From NCBI GenBank assembly GCA_007922195.1, contig ML681991.1, positions 44,657,423 to 44,721,422 on the forward strand: a stretch of 64,000 nucleotides of DNA. The letters run 5' to 3'. Every line of letters begins with the position of its first letter. The first letter of the stretch is position 1. Origin of the DNA: Podocnemis expansa. Lineage: Eukaryota > Chordata > Testudines > Podocnemididae. The translations under genes were made by a program, and so were the position numbers. Shown piece by piece: positions 45,820 to 58,179 of the stretch. The notes beneath the pieces were generated by a model. That model was not told the origin of the DNA. It saw only the letters and a list, made by a program, of their open reading frames with translations, and made no database searches.

Positions 45820-46890
45820 TATTGCCACAGCATTCTTGTCAACAAGTTAAGGAAGTATGGTTTGGATGAATGGACCATAAGGAGGACAGAAAACTGGCTA
45901 GATCATCAGGCTCAGCAGGTAGGGATCAATGGCTCAGTGTTTAATTGGCAACCAGTAATCAGTGGAGTGCCTCAGGGGCTGGTGCTGGGGCCAGTTCTGT
46001 TCAACATCTTCATTGATGATCTGGATGATGGGATAGATTGCACGCTCAGTAAATTTGCAGATGACACCAAGCTGGGGGAATGGCAAACATGCTGGAGGGC
46101 AGGGATAGGACTCAGGGAGACATAGACAAATTGGAGCTTTGGGGCAAATGAAATCTCATGAGGTTCAACAAGGACAAGTGCAAAGTCCTGCACTTAGGAT
46201 GGAAAAATCCCACGTACCACTACAGCCTGGGGACCGATCAGCTAAGTAGCAACACTCTAGAAAAGGATCTGGGGGTTATGGTGGATGGGAAGGTGGATAT
46301 GAGTCAACAATTTGCTCTTGTTGCCAAAAAGGCCAATGGCATATGGGGCTGCATCAGTAGGAGTGTTGCCAGCAGACTGAGGGGTGTGATTATTCTCTGT
46401 GCGGCACTGGTGAGGCTGCATCTGGAATACTGTGTCCAGTTTTAGGCTCTGCACTATAGAAAGGATGTGGACAAATTAGAAAGAGTCCAGTGGAGGGCAA
46501 CGGAAATGATTAGGGAGTTGGGGCACATGACTTACAAGGTGAGACTGAAGGAGTTAGGCTTATTTAGTCTGCAGAAGAGAAGACTGAGGGGGGGATTTGA
46601 TAGCAACTGTCAACTATTTGAAGGAATGTTCCAAAGAGGAGGGAGCTAGGCTGCTTTCAGTAGCCACAGAGGACAGAACAGGAGCAATGGTTTCAAGCTG
46701 CAGCTAGGGTGGTCAGGGTTGGATATTAGGAAAAACGTTCTCAGTAGGAGCGTGGTGAAGCATTGGAATGGGTTATCTAGGGAGGTGGTGGAATCTCCAT
46801 CTTTGCAAACATTTAAGGCCTGGTTAAACAAAATCCTGGCTGGGGTGATTTAGTGGCAGTGGTCCTGCTTTTAGCAGGAGGTTGGACTAG

Positions 46891-47524
46891 GATTATGTCC
46901 ACACGTCTTTTTTATTTTGAAATAACACTGGTTCTTTCAAAATAAAAGAGATTAGGTCCACATGACATATTCTTATTTTGAAATGACGGGCTCTGTCATT
47001 TCAAAATAAGAGTCGTCATTTCGAAATAGCTTAAACCTTCTTTAAGTCAAAATGGCTGTTATTTTGAAATAACGCCATTCAGACGTGTTATTTCGAAATA
47101 ATACTTTTGCCCTTCTTCTTCCCAGAGTCCACATGATGTATTCTTATTTTGAAATGACTGGCTTTGTCATTTCAAAATAAGAGTCGTCATTTCGAAATAG
47201 CTTAAACCTTCTTTAAGTCAAAATGGCTGTTATTTTGAAATAAAGCCATTCAGACGTGTTATTTCGAAATAATACTTTTCCCCTTCTTCTTCCTTTTAGC
47301 CTATATTGGGTGGGGGCATGGCCCAGGGAGGGGGCCATGTTGCCATCACACCTGCCATGGTGCTCTTCTCCTAAAGTGAAGTAGCAAGTCCTGTGTTTGG
47401 ACATGCTATTTCTCTTTGAGCTTTCTCCTTAATTTGAATTCACATTTTCTTAATTTGAATTAATTTATTTCAGAATAAGGACTTTATTTTGAAATAACTC
47501 ATTTTGAAATAACTATGTATAGCT
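46891..47524. mobile_element. Palindrome-rich TIR element, ATTTCGAAAT type, nested in the CR1 3' end
   Basis: It splits the CR1 phrase GGACTAG|ATGACC; TAG is present on both sides (46888-46890 and 47525-47527). The interior carries many TTATTTCGAAATAA words or their C-to-T variants (TTATTTTGAAATAA, ATTTCAAAATAA). A 171-bp segment is tandemly duplicated. 47305-47360 (TATATTGGGTGGGGGCATGG, CCAGGGAGGGGGCCATG) is the same module found, inverted, at 59030-59085. Confidence 0.85.
46960..47302. repeat. 171-bp tandem duplication inside the palindrome-rich element
   Basis: TCTTATTTTGAAATGAC occurs at 46971 and 47142. The following text (TCGTCATTTCGAAATAGC, AACCTTCTTTAAGTCAAAAT, CATTCAGACGTGTTATTTCG, CTTCTTCTTCC) is repeated with only a few differences, so the duplication is recent relative to the element. 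Confidence 0.9.
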
Positions 47525-47575
47525 TAGATGACCTTATGAAGTCCCTTCCAACCTATGATTCTATGATGTCTTCAC

Positions 47576-48744
47576 TGTCTTTTACTTGAGTTCGAATGGT
47601 TAGTTTAGACCCATCATTTTGTACATGCAGCTGGGATTCTCTTTTCCAATGTGCATTAGTTTGCTTTTATCAACACTGAATTTCATGGGCCATTTTGTTG
47701 CCCAGTCACCCAAGTTACTGAGATCCCTTTGTGGCTCTTCACAGTGAACTTTGGATCCAGCTCTCTTGAGTAATTCACACTTGCACAGAAGGTCTGATGG
47801 GTATGTAGTGCCTAGTGCTGGTTTTGGCCCCTGCCCAGGGGTTCACAAGCACCTTCTGTAGAGCTGTTCCTCACTGTGTGCAGTTTTCTCCAGCAAATCC
47901 TTAGCCATACTGCAAAGGGAAGGGAAAGCAAAGCTGGAATTAACCTGTTGTGTGGAGGTTTACATCCCAGTAGATAGAGAATGGAGCAATGCAAGGGTTA
48001 TACAGCTGTAGGTACAGGTAGAGGAGGGGATGGGAAAGTTATAGTCCATTAGAGAAAGGATGGTTGGGGCGGGATCTGGTAGAGCGAGGCAGCTGTCCCC
48101 AGGCAAGGGACTGCTGGGTGTGAACCTGGGGTTGAGCTCAGGAAGCAGAGCAGGAGGGTATTTAAATTCAAGATATCATCCATAAAAAAATCTCCACTGT
48201 TTGGACCACATCCACAGCTGGTGCATACTGGGCGAATTCCAAAGACCTCAGTGTGGGGAACTGACTTCAGTGGAGTGGTGCTGATTTACATTAGCTGAAT
48301 ATGTGGCCCATTGACTCCAATGGAGCCAGGCAGATTATACCTGATGAGGATCTGACCCATTGACTGAAATGGGACAATACTAATTTATATCAGCCTGAAA
48401 ATAGTCAAGGAGGCTTCCTGGGTAAGATAACATGGGACTCAACCCTCTCCACACAGAACCTTGCAGAGAGTAGTTTTTTTTCCTCTTTCAGCAAAGCTTT
48501 CAAGTAGCTCCCAGTGCTATCCCTGGTACTCCATTTCAAAAGGGATAGCTGTGTTACTCCTGGTACTCCAGCCACTGTGGTGCACAAGACGAGGAACCTC
48601 TTGCTTCCCATTCATTATTTCCCAGCCAGCTCTGTTTCTGGTTTCTTGTTTTTCAGGTTGCTGGGGCAAGCTGCCAGCTTTAAAGGTGACAAAGCAGATT
48701 TCACTTTGGCTGCAGCACAGGTCCAGTGCTCAGCTGGAACAAAA
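47576..48744. other. Intergenic sequence
   Basis: A SINE head scrap (TTTCAAAAGGGATAGCTGTG) lies at 48534-48553. 48240-48370 holds the common amniote repeat phrase GATTATACCTGATGAGGATC. No gene was recognised. Confidence 0.4.
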
Positions 48745-48870
48745 GAGGGTTAGAAATTGTAAACTCTTTGGGACAGAGGCTATTTTTTTCTGTGTTTAAC
48801 AGCAGCTAGGGCATTGGGTTCTAGGTCCATCACTGGCACATCTAGGGGCTATGGTAATACAAAGAAATAA
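48745..48870 (+). mobile_element. Ancient amniote SINE remnant
   Basis: AAATTGTAAACTCTTTGGG, ACAGAGGCTATTTTTTTCTG and GGGCATTGGGTTCTAGG resemble the element at 17130. Confidence 0.5.
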
Positions 48871-49767
48871 ATCACAGGTGACATTGTCAAAGAGGCTTTC
48901 ACCAATATCATTTAAGGTTCAGTCCTGAGCAGCTGGCCAGTATAAACCAGTACCCTATTGATATCCCATAGACCTTGTGGTGTCCCTCAGAACAGGGAAG
49001 CCTTTTACCCTTTGTGAAGCTTATATGCTGGAGAGAAAAGTCCTCAGCCACAGTGCAGGGCTCAGCTGTCCCAGCAGCGATCACCCTATTGTATCTCCAT
49101 CCTGCTCTGGAGGTATGACTTTTAGGACACAACTTCAGTCCTTATGGGCCATTCTGTCTTCAATCTCTGCAGAGTGATTTGTTTCCACCTTGCAAAATTA
49201 CCCCTTTGTGAAAGGAATATAAGCTAAGAGCAGGCCAGAGACATGAGAGTCTTTTGCATCCAATAGCCTGGCGTCTCCCTCTTCCCAGAGACATTCTTGA
49301 GAGCTTGCCTAGGGCATGTCTGCATTTCCTGTGCTGAAGAAGCAAGTCACATGCCTGTGAGATATCCACTGCCTGCTGTATTGTGTACACTGGCTACATT
49401 ATACACCTCTGAAATGACAATGCTGTGTCATCCACATGTGACTCCCAGCATCTGCTCAAAGTCCATGACAAAGCAAGAATCCCTTGCCACAGGACAGCCT
49501 CTTTCATTCCTGCTGCTGTGTGTCTTGCATGTGTTCATTTGGATGTACTCACTGGAATGGGGGGACCTGAAATTTGCTATGGATTTCCTGGCTTGATGCC
49601 AAATCCTGTCAGGCCTGCTAGATAAGCCCATTTCTAAAACGTCGCTGCCATGTGTTCCAACCACCTGGTAGGCCATGGACTCCAAGAAGAGATCAGCTGA
49701 TGGCAGTAGCAGGGCTGGCACAAGCTGAGGAGCCAAAGGCATTAGATGCCCAGGATTTGGAGATAGG
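48871..49767. other. Intergenic sequence
   Basis: A hAT-like terminus, CAGGGCTGGCACAAG, begins at 49710 without a partner. No gene was recognised. Confidence 0.35.
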
Positions 49768-50178
49768 TAGGGCTGGATTAAGACATGCTGAGCCCCTAAC
49801 CTATGTTGAGATTCAGAGGCCCTATACCAGAAAAAACAAAGAGAAAAAAGTGCATTACATTTTAACAAATGGTAAGGAAAAATAAATGATAAACTGTCCC
49901 ATTGTCTCCTATTGAGGTCTGAGGTGATGTTGGGCAACCTGTGGACGATCTGAGTAGTCTGTCAATCCTGGAAGGGAAGTTGATGGGATTAGGTGTGGTT
50001 CAGGATGGAAGGTCAGGATTCAGAATTTTGGTGGTGGATTTTATATGAAAGGTTATTTAAGCCAAAGCAACTTCAGTTATGATAAATTTTCTTACTTATC
50101 TCTGACATATTTAGAGGCCCCTCATAATGTGAGCCCCTAATTCATGGCTTACTTGGCTTGTGCCTAAATCCAGCACTG
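49768..50178. mobile_element. hAT-type MITE, 411 bp
   Basis: Left end TAGGGCTGGATTAAGAC; right end GCCTAAATCCAGCACTG, an imperfect inverted repeat. The flanks GAGATAGG (49760-49767) and GACATAGG (50179-50186) match at 7 of 8 bases. AT-rich interior; no protein. Confidence 0.88.
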
Positions 50179-50186
50179 GACATAGG

Positions 50187-51182
50187 ATAGGCTGAGACAT
50201 GTGAGTACATTAGGAGAGCACATCCCACTGAAAGTCACTGGACATTCTGAAAGCTCCTAGATCCCTCTGAAAATCCCAGCCAGGGATGATGCTAAGCAAT
50301 CAAAAGCCTTTGATTCCCACAATAAACAAAGAACCAAAGCAGTATATTGAGGGGCTGGAAAGAGGTTATTACACAAAAGCTTCTAAATGGTGCAGTGATT
50401 TTATTTCCCACCCCCCTCACAACTATTTAAAAGCTTTTACATGAACAGAACATCCCTTCCACTAACAAACCCAGCACAGGGCTGCTTTTTAAATGGCTCC
50501 TAAATCATGTTAAAATATATATGGCAGCATTGTCCTAACAGGCGTTGGTTCTCTCTTGGCCACATAAAGCCTCAGTTCAGCTGGGAAACATTCCCAGGGC
50601 TATTGTTACATGCTCAAGGGCTTTTGAGGAATCCTTGACAGGAAAGAAAAAGAAAGCATGTGGGTATGTCTACACTGTGATGCTAAGCCTCAGAGCCAGG
50701 GCCAATTGACTCAGGCTGCAGAGCTAAAAATAGGACTGACATCTAGCAGGGGTCTCAGAGCCTGGTCCTCAGCCCAAGCATGAATATATACATTGCTATT
50801 TTTAGCCCCACCGGCCCCAGTCAGTTGATCCTGGCTTTGAGACTCATCACTGTGGGTTTTCCTTGGAGCCGAGACAGATGGCTGCAAATTACAAGGTCTT
50901 GGTGCCATCAGGGGTTTTCTATCTACGTCATCACAAGAAATGTCAAGATTATTAGATCTTTAATCTAGAGCTTGCTTTTTCCTGCTTAATCTATTAGATC
51001 TTTAATTAGAGTATGTATTTTTTCCCCCAAGAGAATTATATTTATGAGTTGCAAAATTCAGCCACAGATTTCAAACACTGTAATATTCCCAGTAGTTCAA
51101 ACTGGGCTTCTTCAGATTGGGGCTGAATTGCAAATTTTGAATGTGGATTCTGATTTCAATCCCCCTCTCCCCCGCAGTCAGG
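50187..51182. other. Intergenic sequence with a TCTACAC-type TIR element fragment
   Basis: 50662-50870 begins GGGTATGTCTACACTGTGATG and contains the phrases CTCAGAGCCAGGG and CTATTTTTAGCCCC. It is another short element with the shared terminus, without TTCGAA palindromes. No gene was recognised. Confidence 0.45.
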
Positions 51183-51312
51183 AGTGTTTGGATCCCAAGC
51201 GTCGGTTCAAGAACGGGTTTAGACTTTGCTTGATAGATTCCCAGGGGGTTGGACTCGATGATCTCACGAGGTCCCTTCCAGCCCTTTGATTTGATTTGAT
51301 TTTGATTTGATT
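51183..51312 (+). mobile_element. CR1-like 3' end with (TTTGA)n tail
   Basis: GGTTCAAGAACGGGTTTAG, then GGGTTGGACTCGATGATC and AGGTCCCTTCCAGCCC, lead into five TTTGA/TTTTGA units. The tail repeat differs from the usual ATTCTATGA-type tail, so this is a different CR1 subfamily. Confidence 0.85.
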
Positions 51313-52440
51313 GCCATGCTTGTTGACTGTGGAAAGCTTTTTATTGGTTGCCGGCAATGCATTACAATTCACAGGCAGAGGCATACTCCCAACCCACAGT
51401 GTAACTTCTTGTAGCAAGCAACAACAAAGCTGGCAAAGAAGACTAGTGTTTGGGGATAACATAAAGGTTCAGCACCACCTATTGGTGGAGGTAGGGAACA
51501 TCTTTTTTATTTCAACTTTTCCCCTCTCAGCTTTTTACTCGAGAAACTATGACCTGTAGGCCAGATTCCAGCCCTCTCTGGAAGAACCAAGCAGCTAAAA
51601 AGCCAGTTTAAACAGCTGTCTGGCACCCAAAGAAAGATGGATGGGGAAAATCCCCATCCGTCTGCACTCTGCCAATTCCTCCTGGGGCTATGGCCAGCTG
51701 ACTGTAAGTTAAGCTACCTTGAGGCTTCTTTAACTTATGTTTGGTATCATTTCATTGCCAGTTCTAGATCCCACAGATCTAAAAGTACTATACAGACAAT
51801 TTTGCACCACACCCATCCCTGATCTATGCTAAGTGTGGCTTGGACTGTTCAGAATCCAGATCCAAAGGTCTAAACAGCCTAAGAACCTATCAACCTTGCC
51901 ATCCCCATAGAGCAAGTTTCCTGACTGATCCATCAGCTTGTACGCAGCCTAAGGAAAGCTCTGGGCTGTGTTATTGTAGTAGTGCATTTTTGGACACAAA
52001 CCTCTCTCCTTCGGAAAGTCCAACCTCCCTTCCCCAGAGAGATACCATGCAACATATATGGGGCCTTATCTATGGAGATTCTTTGGTGTCACACAGAGGC
52101 ACTATATTAGACTGAAGATTTGTGTTTGAAACCTCAGCTCAAGAACTTAAAGCCCAGTTTATTAACACATTCAAAAGAGATCTGGACAGCTACTTAGCTG
52201 GTGATGGTCTTTCTATGGAAGTCAACGGAGCTATGTGTTACATTTTTAAATCATGAAAAGTTCCCCTGTGATTTTATTTCCATGACAAAAAGTTGCCTTT
52301 CAGAAGATAAACCTACATGGGGATGGTCTCTGCTGGAAAGTCAGCATAATGGAAGAGAGTGCTTGAAATGGTTTCTTTTCAATCTACTGGTTCTGGGCAC
52401 ATCTTCGCCAAAGAGATGTGTATGGTCCATAAAGGAAATC
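51313..52440. other. Intergenic sequence
   Basis: Nothing recognised. Confidence 0.35.
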
Positions 52441-52451
52441 CTGATTTTTCA

Positions 52452-52685
52452 AAACAATCAAGGAGCCTCTGACACTTTTAAAGACTATTGCATGAGCTTT
52501 TGTGGGAGCAAATCCCACTTCATCAGACTTTTAAAAGAGGGAATTCCCCATCTTCAAGCATTGGACAAGTGGGATTTTCTCCCACAAAAGCCCATGCAAT
52601 AAATAAATTTGTTAGTTTTTAGACGTGCCACAAGACTTCTTGTTTGTTTTGCTGAACTAGAGTAACACAGCTACCCCTTCGGAAA
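52452..52685 (-). mobile_element. Hairpin SINE-like retroposon, full length, perfect TSD
   Basis: The head lies at the right (read on the minus strand, TTCCGAAGGGGTAGCTGTG), followed by both arms, with the 3' end CTCCTTGATTGTTT at the left. It is flanked by perfect 11-bp duplications, CTGATTTTTCA (52441-52451 and 52686-52696). Confidence 0.92.
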
Positions 52686-52696
52686 CTGATTTTTCA

Positions 52697-54204
52697 GCAA
52701 GCAAAACATAGCTGAGGGTCAGTAAATCCATCTATGTTCATTTCTATTCCACTTCCTACATCACCACCAACCCTAAAGCAACTGTGGAGGAAGCTTTGTG
52801 GATGGAGGGAGGCAGAGCAGAGCAGAGTGTAGTTTTCTCTTCCTGACCGAGCCTGGCTCTCTGGTTCAAAGAGCAGGAAACAAAGCATGTTGTTTTGTAA
52901 GTCATAAGTAGGCAGGACTGACAAACAGGAAGCAGATCTGGGAATTAGCAAGAGTCTGGCCATAATTGCACTTATGAAATGCACATGGATTCACTGCTGG
53001 GGTGGAAAAAAAAAAAGAGCTTATGCAAACCTACTGGCGTCAATGGGATTCAGATAGTTTTGCTATGGCAATTGTTATTTATGTGCAGCTTTAAAAACCC
53101 TGCCCTAGGTTGGCTTTTCAGCTTCAGGAAGTAGCTAAAATGTTTCTAGACTCATTCTGCTCCCCTCTGCTCCCATTCTGGAGTCACATAACTTTCCTTG
53201 TGTTCAACCCCCCTACATGGAGGAAACCTCCCCTTTTGTGAACTCTTGCCAGTTCATTTATCTGCAGGATCATTGTAGCTGTATTGATTTTTTTTCCCTC
53301 TCCCTCTCTCCTCTGTGTTTGCTTTCTGAATTATGCAGTGGTGCCGTTTTTCCTCCTCACAAGAAATGAGTGAATTTTGGAGGCAGATCAATTGCGCCCT
53401 GCCTGCCATAGTTTAGTAAGGAATCCCCAGTAGGGGCCAGAAGAGAGAGAGGAGAGAGAAAAATAAGACTGGAGACGATCAATCCAATCCTGATGCAAAA
53501 AAATGAGAGCGAGTGAGCTTGGCGTAATCAGTCAGTTCTCCTCATGTGGTTCTCAGATCCCCTAGTCTCAATCAATAATCTACTTTGACACCTATTGCTT
53601 TAGAAATGCACACAGCCTCTCCCCCTTCCCTCAGCAACTCAGATAATATTGTGCTCTGTATGGTGGGAAAATATCCAGCGATGCTCCAGTAAAGATGAGG
53701 ATTATGTGTAGGGGTTTTTTCCCTTTTCCCCTTTAAAGTACATACTATAAGGGCCGGTTAGATCTTGTGAGAGCTGAGATGAAAGGGCTACAAACAGGGC
53801 TTTTAGCAGTTTTGTTGTTGCAATTATTTTGCCAATAATAATGATTTCAAGATGAGATGTAGGATCTTTGATGCCACGTGTTGTGATGAAGGCGGAGCTG
53901 CTACAGCGGCGCATGCAAATCTAGGAGGAGAGGAAACCCAGCGGGATGCAGCTTGAGGTTGGCTTTGCTCCAGCTAAAACTCACAAATGATGTCTTGGAA
54001 CTGCTTTTGATCTGGTCTGGCACCTTACAATTGCTTCTGAGTATGGGGTTCTCAGAGAGACAGTTCAGTCCTAGCTTCCCTCTCATTCCATGGAGATAGT
54101 AAGAAGTCCAAGTTTGTTCCTGGAGGAGGTTGCAGTGCATTGTGGGAGCAAACTACTCCCGTCCCCTTGCCATTCCCTGATTACCTGGGTGATGACCAAT
54201 CCCT
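52697..54204. other. Intergenic sequence; 53330-53660 possibly conserved
   Basis: No gene was recognised. 53330-53660 is repeat-free, with words such as GGCGTAATCAGTCAG and CAATCAATAATCTACTTTGAC (two overlapping phrases), and could be a noncoding conserved block. Confidence 0.35.
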
Positions 54205-56120
54205 TGGAATCATAGACGCATAGAAGATTAGCATTGAAAGGGCCCTCAGGAGGTCATGTAGTCTAATCCTGTGTTCAAAGCAGGACCAATCCCATATAAA
54301 TCACCCCAACCAGGGATTTGGCAAGCCAAGCCTTAAACACCTCTAAGGATGGAGATGTCAACACTTCTCTAGCTAACCTATTCCAGTGTTTCACCACCCT
54401 TGTAGTGAAAAAATTATTCCTAATATACAACCTAGATCTCCCCATTGCAACTTGAGACCATTGCTCCTTGTTTTATCATCTGCCACCATTGAGCACAGCC
54501 TAGTGCCACCCTCTCTGGAATCCACCTTCTGTTGAAGGTTGCTATCAAATTCTCCTTCAGCCTTCTCATCTGCAGACTACATAAGCCCAGTTCCCTCAAT
54601 CTCTCCTTGTAAGTCATTGCCCCAGCCCCTTAGTCATTTTTATTGCTCTTTGCTGGACTCTCCCCAATTTTTCTACATTCTTTCTGTAGTGGGGGCCCGA
54701 AACTGGACACAGTACTCTAGATGTGGTCTCACCAGTGCCAAACAGAGGGAAATAATCACTTCCCTTTATCTGCTGGCAATGCTCCTGCTAATGTGGCCCA
54801 ATATTCCATTAGCCTTCTTGGCAATAAGGACAGATTGTTGACTCGTATCCACTTTCTTGCCCACTGTAACCCCAGATCCTTTTCTGCAGAACTGCTGCCT
54901 GGTGAGTTGGTCCCAGTCTGCAGCAGTTCATGGGATTCTTCTTTCCCAAGTGCAGGACTCTGCACTTTTGCTTTTTGAACCCCATCAGATTCCTTTTGGC
55001 CCAATCCTCCAATTTAACTAGGTCACTTTGCATCCTTTCCCTACTGTCCAGTGTAGCTACCCTCCCCACAGTTTAATGTAATCTGCAAACTTGCTGAGAG
55101 TGGAACCATGCTATCCTCCATATTGTTAATGAAGATGTTAACAGACTCCTGGGGCACTCCACATTTTACTGGCTGCCAGCTGGACAGCGAGTCATTAATA
55201 TCTACCTGTTGAGCCCAATGATCTAGCCAGTTTTCTATCTAACTTACAGTCCATTCATCTAACCCATATTTCTGTAACTTGCTGGTACTAATACTATGGG
55301 ATACCATATCAAAATTTTGCTAAAGTAAAGATATATCACATCCACTGCTTTCCCCACATCCACAGAACCAGTCATCTTGTCACAGAAGGCAATCAGGTTG
55401 GTTAAGCATGACTTGCCCTTGATGAATAGATGCTGGCTGTTCCTGATCACTTTCTTCTCTTCCAAGTGCATAAAAATGGATTCCTTGAGGACCTACTTCA
55501 TGATTTTTCCAGGGTCTGAGGTAACATTGACTGGTCTGTGGTCCTCAGGATCCTCCATCTTCTCTTTTTTGAAGTTGGACACTAGATTTGCTTTTTTCCA
55601 ATTGTCTGGGACCTCCCTCTAGCACCATGAATTTTCAAAGATAATGGTAAATGGCTCTGCAGTGACATCAGCCAAGTCCCTCAGCATCCTTGGATGCATT
55701 ACACCCAGCCCCTGGACCTTTGCATGTTCAACTTTAATAAATAGTAGTGAACCTGTTCTTTCAGCATGGAAGGCAGCTCACCTCCTCCCCATTCTGTGCT
55801 GCCTGATTCAGTAGTCTGGGAGCTGACCTTGTTTGCATAGATAGAAGCAAAAAGAACATTGAGTAATGCAACTTTTTTGTTACTTGGTTGCCTCCTCCAT
55901 TCAGTTAGGGGCCTACACTTTTCCTGACCTTCTTCGTGTTGCGAGTCTTCTTGTTTCCATTCATGCCTCTTGCTAGCTGCAACTCCAGTTTTGCTTTAGC
56001 CTTCTTGATTTCACTCCTGCATATTCAAGCAGTATTTTTATACTGCTCTCCAGTCATCTGACCAAAACTTCCATTTCTTTTAAGTTTGCTTTTCATGTTT
56101 AAGAAACTTCATGGAAGATT
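54205..56120 (-). mobile_element. CR1 LINE, long inactive copy on the minus strand
   Basis: The 3' end lies at the left (reverse of GGAATCATAGACGCATAG and GGTCATGTAGTCTAATCC). Minus-strand frames show ORF2 parts: LIATFNRRW, AEKDLGLQWARKW, LEDWAKRNLMGFKKQKCRVL and, further upstream, FIKGKSCLTNLIAFCDKMTG with the following AVDVIYLYFSKI (RT motif, about 55310-55440). The part beyond 55850 is more diverged. Many stops and frameshifts; no large insertion recognised. Confidence 0.9.
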
Positions 56121-57824
56121 TCTCTAAGTGAGTGACTTCACTGTGGAGTTGACTTGGGTGACATCTAGGCCTGAGCACCCGTTACCTTGCCCAGGTATAA
56201 GTAGACCCACTCCTGTTACTGTGTCCTACTTTGTGTGGCACTCACCCAAGTGTGTCTAGGTCTTTTGGGGGACAAACCCCGTGGTTCATAGCACTGCACT
56301 TAGCTGAATACTCTCTGATTTTTCTCCAGAGAATAGTGTGGAAACCTGGCTGACCTTATACCTATTTGGGAGAATTGTGGGAAGGCATGGGAGGGCCAGC
56401 TGCACTGAGATCATTTAGCTGGTGACCTCTATTGCCCCAAATGAACCAGCTAGCTGAGGCTGGAAGCACCACACTCATGTGAGAGGGATTTGTGTGTGGA
56501 TGGAAGGGGGCTAAGGGTACACCCAGGTGAAAGTCTTGGCTAGCTCTCCAGTGAAGACAGAGCCTGAGGGGTCCCTTGGGGTCAGGAGAACCTATTTCTT
56601 TAAGAGATTGTTTGGCTAGGTGGGAGCCAGAGGACCTGAAGTGCAATAAAGGGGGGCAGTTTCTATTTTGTTACGCTTCATGATAACTGGTGTGGAGAAT
56701 CAGAAGCATGGTGTGTTGCTGATTCGGAGTCTGGTTTAAGTACCGCCTGTCATTGTTTAGAGAGTTTGGCTCTCATTTTTGCAGCTTGCCCTGATTTTTG
56801 CACATTCACATGGTTATCCCAGGAGGCCTGGGTCACAAGATGAACCCTAGTTCTTGTGTTACATGATAGAGTAAATAACACTGCCTAGTTTATATTCTCT
56901 CTTATGTAAAAAATTCACCAATATTTCCAAGGGAAACATTTTGAAGTGCTCCTTTTTTGAAATATTGCCCAGGTTTCTTCACACTTTTGGGTTGCTTAGC
57001 TAAACAATCACAGTCCACATAATGACTAGACTTTACAAATAAGAGTCAAGCAGACACAACCAATATCTCAGACCTAAACGACTCCTGAATGTTTAAAAAT
57101 AAGATCATTGATTTCTTCCCCTTATTCAGGGTGATCTACCTGAGTCCTGCCCAGATTTACTGATGGAGCTGCCTAGATATTTCTGCTACTTCTAGTTGGG
57201 CTAAAAAGTCAATCTGACTTTTCTGTTTTCTATCATAGTCATGCCATTTTTGCCAGTTTTTTTCCAACATGCTCACTGAAAACTGGAGGAGGAAAGGGCG
57301 AGTGGCCCCAATAATTAAATACAAGCAAGGCAATCTTCAGAAATGTAAATCTCCTTTCCCCTTCAAGAATTTTGTTTTGGCATTTCCCAACCCACTCTAT
57401 TGCTGCTGCCCAGATGGGCTCTGCATATCCTGTGATGAGCCGGAGAGGCAGGCTGGATGGCAGCAGATGTGGAAGGGCAGTCTGTGGGCAAAAAATGAGT
57501 CTTGAGGTGTGTGAATAGAGATGGGGTGGGTGAGGAAGAATGAACAGGATTTAGGGAATGTGAGGATATGAGTGTAGGGCGCTGAGGGGATTACAGGAAT
57601 ACTGTCCCTTTAATCAGAAAGCTTCCTCCCATCAACTGATCGAAGGCAATCTCCTACAGGGTAGAATGGTCACTGGCAGCTTCCATGAGTATTAGAACCA
57701 CGTTCAAACCAAAATGTGGATCTAAACAGCCTTGAGACTGGGAAAGTTGGGATTGGAGCTGAATTGGCTGACTTCTTGCCCCATGGGCTCCATGGACACG
57801 AACAAGAACCTGATGAGAGCACAC
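56121..57824. other. Intergenic sequence
   Basis: No gene was recognised; 56150-56650 may be an old dispersed repeat but has no clear ends. Confidence 0.35.
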
Positions 57825-57905
57825 AATAGAATCATAGAAACTGGAAGAGACCATGACAGGTCATCGAGTCCAGTTCCCTGTACTCATGGCGGGACCAGTA
57901 ATTCC
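57825..57905 (-). mobile_element. CR1 LINE, 3' terminal fragment
   Basis: AATAGAATCATAGAAACTGG, then AGAGACCATGACAGGTCATC and GAGTCCAGTTCCCTG, is the reverse complement of a CR1 3' end. Confidence 0.85.
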
Positions 57906-58179
57906 CAAACTCTGGAAAAATTCAACTTCACATTCAGAACAAAAACATGCAGATAAGATTCTTCCATAGCAAGGAGCAAATTAGCCTGGAGGAGACAGGC
58001 CTGGAGGGTGCAGAGTGATTACAATCTCAGCTAACTGTGCACTTTCAGTCAATATAAACATCCAAGATGATGTATTACATGCATTCCAACAGCACTTAGA
58101 GCCTCGCTTGTGTGAGACAGGACCTACCTATTGTGAGAGACAGCCCATGCCCTGTACCTACATAAATGACAGACAAAAG

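Larger units (their letters stand above)
45322..47575 (+). mobile_element. CR1 LINE (RT domain to 3' end), inactive and split by two insertions
   Basis: It begins in the RT domain (VDVGIAIDVKSLDFSKAFDM, 45342-45400) and resumes at 45829 with [19 protein letters not shown]. It keeps [20 protein letters not shown] and the catalytic FADDTKLG box (about 46051-46074). C-terminal frames (EKDLGVMVDGKVDMSQQ, GCISRSVASRLRGV) follow after a frameshift, then the noncoding 3' region to GACCTTATGAAGTCCCTTCC and GATTCTATGATG. A hAT-like MITE (45409-45819) and a palindrome-rich element (46891-47524) interrupt it; removing both restores colinear CR1 text. Frameshifts make it inactive. Confidence 0.92.

Noticed and set aside
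45766..46445. CR1 reverse-transcriptase frames as a host gene
   Set aside because: They clearly belong to a frameshifted CR1 LINE with two insertions; not a host gene.
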